This document shows, one piece after another, positions 1-9,000 of a stretch of 64,000 bases of DNA. The stretch lies in assembly GCA_965227905.1 (NCBI GenBank), contig OZ245780.1:2356001-2420000 (forward strand), read 5' to 3'. The position numbers and the translations under genes were made by a program. Position 1 is the stretch's first letter. The number at the start of each line of letters is the position of its first letter. The DNA is from CBDDHT01 sp965227905. GTDB taxonomy: Bacteria; Pseudomonadota; Alphaproteobacteria; Rhizobiales; Methyloligellaceae. The notes beneath the pieces were generated by a model. It was given only the letters and a program-made list of their open reading frames with translations. It was not told the origin of the DNA and did no database searches.

Positions 1-3000
1 ACCAGACATCATTACCGGTGATGCGTCGATCGGCACGGACACGGTTTCAAATTTCGAGGCGATTGAAGGTACAGATTTTGCCGATATTTTCAACGGAGGG
101 GACGTCGCCTTTATTAATCTGAACGGACGTGGTGGCGATGACCAAATCTTCGGTGGCGACGGTGATGATTTCATTGCGCCAGGTTCAGGCGACGACACGA
201 TCGACGGTGGTGTCGGGTTCTTCGACACGCTGGATTACCAGCAGGACGCGACCGGCGGCATCACTTATACGGGTGGCACAGGCGGCGCCGCGTCCGTCGT
301 CACGGGTGACGCGTCGATCGGTACAGATACGATCACGAACATCGAAGAGATCCGTGCAACAGACTTTGCCGACGTTATCACGGCGGGCGACGAGGCTCTG
401 AGCCTGGTCGGCAATGGCGGTGATGACATTCTGACTGGCGGGACGGCGAACGACTTCTTCCGTCCGGGGTCGGGTGACGACACGATTGATGGTGGCGGTG
501 GCAGCAACATCGTTGGCTACGACGGTGGCGAAGCGACGGGTCCGATCACCTATACAGGCGGAACAGGACTCAACGGCATACCGGTCGGTGATGCGGTTGT
601 GACTGGTGATGCATCGATCGGTACGGACACGCTGACGAACTTCAACCAGATCAACGGCACGGACTTTGCCGACATATTCTTGGGCGGCAGTGCTGATCTT
701 ACGATCAATGCCGAAGGTGGTGATGATACGATCACGTTCGGGACCGGAGCCGAGTTCATTCGTTCTGGCGCCGGTAATGATACGATCATCACGATTGCCG
801 GTGGCGGTTCCGACACTGTTGATGACTTCCAGGCAGGTGTTGCGACGGATGACGTGATTGACGTTTCGGCGTTTGGATTTGAGTCTCTCAATGGTGCCGG
901 ATTGCGTCTGATCGACTTTGCGAGCGATGACGGCTTCAACACGACAATCGATCTGGATCAGGCTGCGGGTGGCGATGAGCTGATCCTGAACAATGTATTG
1001 GTTGCTGATCTTGACGCGAGCGATTTCATCTTTGCGGTTCCGAGCACGATCACAGGCACGCCTGGCGACGATAATCTGGTTGGCACGGGCGGTAACGACA
1101 CGATCGATGCGCTTGCCGGCAATGACACGGTTGATGGTGGCTTCGGCAATGACACGATCTTCGGTGGTGACGACAACGACACGCTGGATGGCGGTGCCGG
1201 CGACGACACGATTGATGGCGGCACGGGCATCAACATCTTTATCGGCGGTGCAGGCGATGATCAACTTATTGGCGGCACGCGCGGGATATCCGGTCAGACG
1301 AACATCTCGACAGTCGATGTGAACTTCGGCGACTACAGCAGCGCGACGGCCGGCATCACGGTTGTTCATGACGGCGCCCTCGGTACGGCAACGTCGACGG
1401 TGACAGGCGATGCTTCCGTGGGCAACGATACGTTGAGCAGTGTCGAGATCATCATCGGCACGGACTTCGATGACAGCTACACGGTTAACGCGGGCTTTGA
1501 GAGCCAGTTCGGCACGTTCAGCGAGTTCCGTCCTGGTGCCGGTAACGACACGATCACCAGCGGCTTCGATACGTTCACGCGTGTTGGCTATACGGGCGCG
1601 CTCGACAGCGTGACGGTGGATCTGGAGACGCAGACGGCGCAATCCACCAATGCAGGCGACACGGCGAACATTGGCACGGATACGTTCTCAGGCGTGGTGA
1701 GCGTGCGTGGATCGTCTCATGACGACTTCATCTTCGGCAGCAATGACACCTCGCGCACGGAACAGTTCCGTGGCGAAGCGGGTGCCGACACGATCGACGG
1801 CCGCGCGGGTACGCGTGACGAGGCGGACTATCGCAACGCGCCGAGCGGTATCATCGCGGATCTGTCTGGTGGTGCGATTGGCACGGGCACTGTGCAGGAT
1901 GGCTATGGCACGGTCGACAGTCTGATCAATATCGAGCGTGTTCGGGGCTCGGAGTTTGCCGATACGATCACGATGGACGACGGTGCGAACCGCGTCCGCG
2001 GTGTTGGCGGCGACGACACAATCAACACGCTTGGCGGCAACGACTTCATCCAGGGTGGCCAGGGCGACGACACGATCGACGGCGGTGCCGACTTCGATAC
2101 GGCCCAATATGCGTTCGACAGTTCGATCACGGGCGGGATCACCTATACGGGTGGCACGGGCGTCAATGGTATCGCAATTGGTGACGGGCAAGTGGTCGGT
2201 GACGCGTCTGTCGGCACGGACGATCTGACGAACATCGAGGCGATCGACGGCACGGAATTTGCCGATACGTTCTTTGGCGGAAGCGTGGATGACAATTTTA
2301 CCGGTCGCGGTGGTGACGACATCATCAATGGCGGCGGCGGGTTCGACTTCATACAGCCGGGTGCTGGTGATGACACGGTGGACGGCGGCGCCGATTTTGA
2401 CACGGTCAGCTATCAGTTCTCGAACCCGACCGGTGGGATTACGTTTACCGGCGGTACGGGCCTCAATGGTATCGCGGTTGGCGACGGGCAGGTTACTGGC
2501 GATGCATCGATCGGCACGGACGACCTGACCAGCGTTGAAGGGATCCACGGCACGAACTTCGCCGATACGCTGACGGGCGGTGACATCTCCGAGTTCCTGC
2601 AGGGCAATGATGGTGCGGACATCATCACCGGCGGTGCCGGCAACGATACGATCCAGGGCAATGGCGGCAACGACACGTTCATCGTGAATGTGGGCGACGG
2701 TGCCGACATTATCGAAGACTTCCAGGCGGGTGCAGCGACGGATGACGTTGTCGACGTATCGGCGTTCGGCTTTGAGTCTCTCAGCGGATCGGGTCTGCGT
2801 CTGATCGACTTTGCGAGCGATGACGGGACGAACACGACGATTGATCTGGACCAGGTTCCTGGTGGTGATCAGATCGAGTTGAGCAATGTGTTGGTTGCTG
2901 ATCTTGACGCCAGCGACTTCATCTTTGCGACGGCGAATGTGATCAACGGTACGCCGGGCGACGACAATCTCATTGGCACCGGTGCGCCCGACACGATCAA

Positions 3001-6000
3001 TGCGCTGGCCGGCAATGACACGGTCGATGGCGGCTTCGGCAACGACACAATCTTCGGTGGTGACGACAATGACACGCTGGATGGCGGTGCCGGTGACGAC
3101 ACGATTGATGGCGGCACGGGTATCAACTTCATGGTTGGCGGCGCCGGCGATGACCTGTTGATTGGCGGCCAGCGCGGCATCTCCGGTACATTGAACACGA
3201 CGGCCGTTGACGCAAACTTTGGCAACTATCGCAGTGCGACGGCCGGTATCACGGTCACGCAGACGGGAGCCCTCGGTACGGCGCTATCGACGGTCACGGG
3301 CGATGCCTCTGTGGGCAACGACACGCTTCAGAGTGTCGAGATCATCATGGGCTCGGACTTCGACGACACCTATACGGTGGATTCGAGTTATCGGGGCCAG
3401 TTCGGCGGGTTCAACGAGTTCCAGCCGGGCGCCGGCAACGACGTGATCAACAGCACGTTCGATGTGTTCACGCGGATCGGCTACACGGATGCAGCCGACA
3501 GCGTGACGGTCGATCTTGACAGTCAGCAGGCCTTTTCGACGAATGCGGGCGATACGGCGAATGTTGGCCTTGATACGTTCACGGGCGTGAGCAGCGCGCG
3601 TGGGTCGGCCCATGACGACGTTCTTCTCGGCAGCAACAGCACGTCTGGTTCCGAGCAGTTCCGAGGTCTTGCCGGGAACGACACGATTGACGGTCGGGGC
3701 GGAACGCGGGACGAGGCGGACTATCGCAACTCGCCGGGCGGTATCGTTGCGGATCTCTCTGGCGGTGCGATCGGCTCAGGCACGGTCCAGGATGGCTTCG
3801 GCACGGTCGACACTCTGACGAACATCGAGCGCATCCGCGGCTCGGAGTTCGCCGATACGATTATCCTGGATGATGGCGATAACCGCGGCCGCGGTCAGGC
3901 CGGCAATGACACGATCGAGGGTCGCGGCGGCAACGATCAGCTGATTGGCGGCGAGAACGACGACATGTTGTTCGGTGGAACGGGCGACGACGTGATTCAG
4001 CCGGGCTCTGGTGACGACACGATCGATGGCGGCAGTGATGTCGGCGGTGGCGATTTCGATCTGGTGCAGTATGCATTCGGCGGCCCGACGACGGGCGGCA
4101 TCACCTATACAGGCGGAACAGCCGCGAACGCGATCGCAGTTGGCGACTCTGTAGTCACGGGCGACGCATCTATTGGTACCGACACAATCACGAATGTGGA
4201 GGGTGTCGAAGGCACCGAGTTCGCCGATACCTTCTTCGGCGGTGACGCGGATGAAAATCTCGGCGGTCGTGACGGCGACGATATCTTTGACGGTGGAGCA
4301 GGCAATGACTTTATGACCGGTGGCGCCGGCAACGACACGTTCATCCTGCAAATCGGCGATGGCTCAGACATCATTTCCGACTTCCAGGCCGGCGCTGCGA
4401 CTGACGATGTCATCGACGTCTCGGCCTTTGGTTTTGAGTCGCTTAATGGGTCCGGACTGCGTCTGATCGACTTTGCAACAGATGACGGAACGAACACCAC
4501 GATCGACCTGGATCAGCTGCCGGGTGGAGATGAGCTATTTCTCGAGAACGTCCTTGTCGTTGATCTCGACGCGAGCGACTTTATCTTCGCGACATCGTCA
4601 TCGATCACGGGCACGCCCAATGACGATATTCTGGTCGGAACGGGCGGTCCGGATGTCATTGCAGCGCTTGCAGGCAATGACCAGGTCACCGGTCTTGGCG
4701 GCAATGATACGATCTTCGGCGGCGACGGCAACGACATACTCGACGGCGGTGCCGGCGACGACACGATTGATGGCGGAACAGGCCTCAATACGTTCGTCAA
4801 CAGCGCGGGTGACGACACGCTGATTGGCGGGACGCGTGGGACGTCCGGTGCGACGAATACGCCATCCGTGGATGCCAACTTCGGCGATTACCGCAACGCC
4901 ACGGCCGGAATCACGGTGGTTCAGACGGGCGCCTTGGGTACAGCCTTGTCTTCGGTTACGGGCGATGCATCGGTCGGGAGCGATACATTGGATGGCATCG
5001 AGATCATTCTGGGTTCGGATTTCGATGACACCTATACGGTTGACGCGACCTATCGCGGCCAGTTCGGCGGTTTCAACGAATTCCAGCCGGGTGCCGGCAA
5101 CGACGTGATCAATGCGACGTTCGATGTGTTCACGCGTGTGGGCTATGCGGATGCGCTCGACAGTGTGACGGTCGATCTGGATACCCAGCAGGCCTTCTCG
5201 ACGAATGCGGGCGATACGGCGAACATCGGCCTCGACACCTTCACGGGGGTCAGCAGTGTGCGGGGTTCTGCCCATGACGACGTTTTGCTTGGCAGCAACA
5301 GCACATCCGGGTCCGAGCAGTTCCGGGCGCAGGCGGGCAATGACACGATCGATGGTCGTGGCGGGACGCGCGACGAGGCGGACTATCGCAACGCGCCGGC
5401 AGGAATCGTGGCAGATCTTTCCGGCGGTTTGATCGGTTCGGGAACGGTTCAAGACGGTTACGGCACGGTTGACACTCTGACGAACATCGAGCGCATCCGT
5501 GGCTCGGAGTTTGCCGACACGATCATCTTAGATGATGGCAACAACCGCGGTCGCGGTCAGGCCGGCAACGATACGATCGAGGGTCGTGGCGGTGATGACA
5601 ATCTGCAAGGCGGTGAAGACGATGACATGCTGTTCGGCGGAACGGGCAGCGATGTGATTCAGCCGGGTTCTGGTGACGACACGATCGACGGCGGTGTCGG
5701 GTTCTTCGACACGCTGGATTACCAGCAGGACGCGACCGGCGGCATCACTTATACGGGTGGCACAGGCGGCGCCGCGTCCGTCGTCACGGGTGACGCGTCG
5801 ATCGGTACAGATACGATCACGAACATCGAAGAGATCCGTGCAACAGACTTTGCCGACGTTATCACGGCGGGCGACGAGGCTCTGAGCCTGGTCGGCAATG
5901 GCGGTGATGACATTCTGACTGGCGGGACGGCGAACGACTTCTTCCGTCCGGGGTCGGGTGACGACACGATTGATGGTGGCGGTGGCAGCAACATCGTTGG

Positions 6001-9000
6001 CTACGACGGTGGCGAAGCGACGGGTCCGATCACCTATACAGGCGGAACAGGACTCAACGGCATACCGGTCGGTGATGCGGTTGTGACTGGTGATGCATCG
6101 ATCGGTACGGACACGCTGACGAACTTCAACCAGATCAACGGCACGGACTTTGCCGACATATTCTTGGGCGGCAGTGCTGATCTTACGATCAATGCCGAAG
6201 GTGGTGATGATACGATCACGTTCGGGACCGGAGCCGAGTTCATTCGTTCTGGCGCCGGTAATGATACGATCATCACGATTGCCGGTGGCGGTTCCGACAC
6301 TGTTGATGACTTCCAGGCAGGTGTTGCGACGGATGACGTGATTGACGTTTCGGCGTTTGGATTTGAGTCTCTCAATGGTGCCGGATTGCGTCTGATCGAC
6401 TTTGCGAGCGATGACGGCTTCAACACGACAATCGATCTGGATCAGGCTGCGGGTGGCGATGAGCTGATCCTGAACAATGTATTGGTTGCTGATCTTGACG
6501 CGAGCGATTTCATCTTTGCGGTTCCGAGCACGATCACAGGCACGCCTGGCGACGATAATCTGGTTGGCACGGGCGGTAACGACACGATCGATGCGCTTGC
6601 CGGCAATGACACGGTTGATGGTGGCTTCGGCAATGACACGATCTTCGGTGGTGACGACAACGACACGCTGGATGGCGGTGCCGGCGACGACACGATTGAT
6701 GGCGGCACGGGCATCAACATCTTTATCGGCGGTGCAGGCGATGATCAACTTATTGGCGGCACGCGCGGGATATCCGGTCAGACGAACATCTCGACAGTCG
6801 ATGTGAACTTCGGCGACTACAGCAGCGCGACGGCCGGCATCACGGTTGTTCATGACGGCGCCCTCGGTACGGCAACGTCGACGGTGACAGGCGATGCTTC
6901 CGTGGGCAACGATACGTTGAGCAGTGTCGAGATCATCATCGGCACGGACTTCGATGACAGCTACACGGTTAACGCGGGCTTTGAGAGCCAGTTCGGCACG
7001 TTCAGCGAGTTCCGTCCTGGTGCCGGTAACGACACGATCACCAGCGGCTTCGATACGTTCACGCGTGTTGGCTATACGGGCGCGCTCGACAGCGTGACGG
7101 TGGATCTGGAGACGCAGACGGCGCAATCCACCAATGCAGGCGACACGGCGAACATTGGCACGGATACGTTCTCAGGCGTGGTGAGCGTGCGTGGATCGTC
7201 TCATGACGACTTCATCTTCGGCAGCAATGACACCTCGCGCACGGAACAGTTCCGTGGCGAAGCGGGTGCCGACACGATCGACGGCCGCGCGGGTACGCGT
7301 GACGAGGCGGACTATCGCAACGCGCCGAGCGGTATCATCGCGGATCTGTCTGGTGGTGCGATTGGCACGGGCACTGTGCAGGATGGCTATGGCACGGTCG
7401 ACAGTCTGATCAATATCGAGCGTGTTCGGGGCTCGGAGTTTGCCGATACGATCACGATGGACGACGGTGCGAACCGCGTCCGCGGTGTTGGCGGCGACGA
7501 CACAATCAACACGCTTGGCGGCAACGACTTCATCCAGGGTGGCCAGGGCGACGACACGATCGACGGCGGTGCCGACTTCGATACGGCCCAATATGCGTTC
7601 GACAGTTCGATCACGGGCGGGATCACCTATACGGGTGGCACGGGCGTCAATGGTATCGCAATTGGTGACGGGCAAGTGGTCGGTGACGCGTCTGTCGGCA
7701 CGGACGATCTGACGAACATCGAGGCGATCGACGGCACGGAATTTGCCGATACGTTCTTTGGCGGAAGCGTGGATGACAATTTTACCGGTCGCGGTGGTGA
7801 CGACATCATCAATGGCGGCGGCGGGTTCGACTTCATACAGCCGGGTGCTGGTGATGACACGGTGGACGGCGGCGCCGATTTTGACACGGTCAGCTATCAG
7901 TTCTCGAACCCGACCGGTGGGATTACGTTTACCGGCGGTACGGGCCTCAATGGTATCGCGGTTGGCGACGGGCAGGTTACTGGCGATGCATCGATCGGCA
8001 CGGACGACCTGACCAGCGTTGAAGGGATCCACGGCACGAACTTCGCCGATACGCTGACGGGCGGTGACATCTCCGAGTTCCTGCAGGGCAATGATGGTGC
8101 GGACATCATCACCGGCGGTGCCGGCAACGATACGATCCAGGGCAATGGCGGCAACGACACGTTCATCGTGAATGTGGGCGACGGTGCCGACATTATCGAA
8201 GACTTCCAGGCGGGTGCAGCGACGGATGACGTTGTCGACGTATCGGCGTTCGGCTTTGAGTCTCTCAGCGGATCGGGTCTGCGTCTGATCGACTTTGCGA
8301 GCGATGACGGGACGAACACGACGATTGATCTGGACCAGGTTCCTGGTGGTGATCAGATCGAGTTGAGCAATGTGTTGGTTGCTGATCTGGATGCGAGCGA
8401 CTTCGTCTTTGCGACGGCCAATGTGATCAACGGCACGCCGGGTGATGACAATCTCATCGGCACCGGTGCGCCCGACACGATCAATGCGCTGGCCGGCAAT
8501 GACACGGTCGATGGCGGCTTCGGCAACGACACAATCTTCGGTGGTGACAACAATGATGTCATCCGAGGCGAAGTTGGCGATGACTCGATCTTCGGCGGCA
8601 ACGGTTTCGATTACATCGAGCCAGGTTCAGGCTCCGACACGATCGATGGGGGCGCTGGCTTCGAAAATTTCGATACCGTCAGCTATCGCGTCAGCAATGC
8701 CAATGGGATCAACTATACGGGTGGCAATGGTGGTGCCAACAGTACAGTTGACGAGCTGGATGCCCTGAGCACCGTTGTCTCGACGGATACCTTGATCGAT
8801 ATCGAGCGTATCGAAGGCACCGACTTCGACGACACGTTCAACGGTGGCGATGGCGACGAGCGCTTTGATGCACTGGGTGGATCCGACACGGTCAATGGTG
8901 GCGCCGGTTTCGATCAGCTGTCTTACGAGAACCTCCAGGTTGGCCCGGGCAATGAAGGTGTGCAGATCCTGTTCGATCGCGTTGCCAATGATGGTTCAGG

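Noticed and set aside
185..1642. Long minus-strand reading frames opposite the RTX gene (also 1688-2548, 5528-7126, 7172-8032, 9827-10816)
   Set aside because: They arise from the repetitive, stop-poor RTX codons read in antisense, recur exactly with the repeat, and have Arg/Val/Ala-rich sequence with no family features or ribosome sites.
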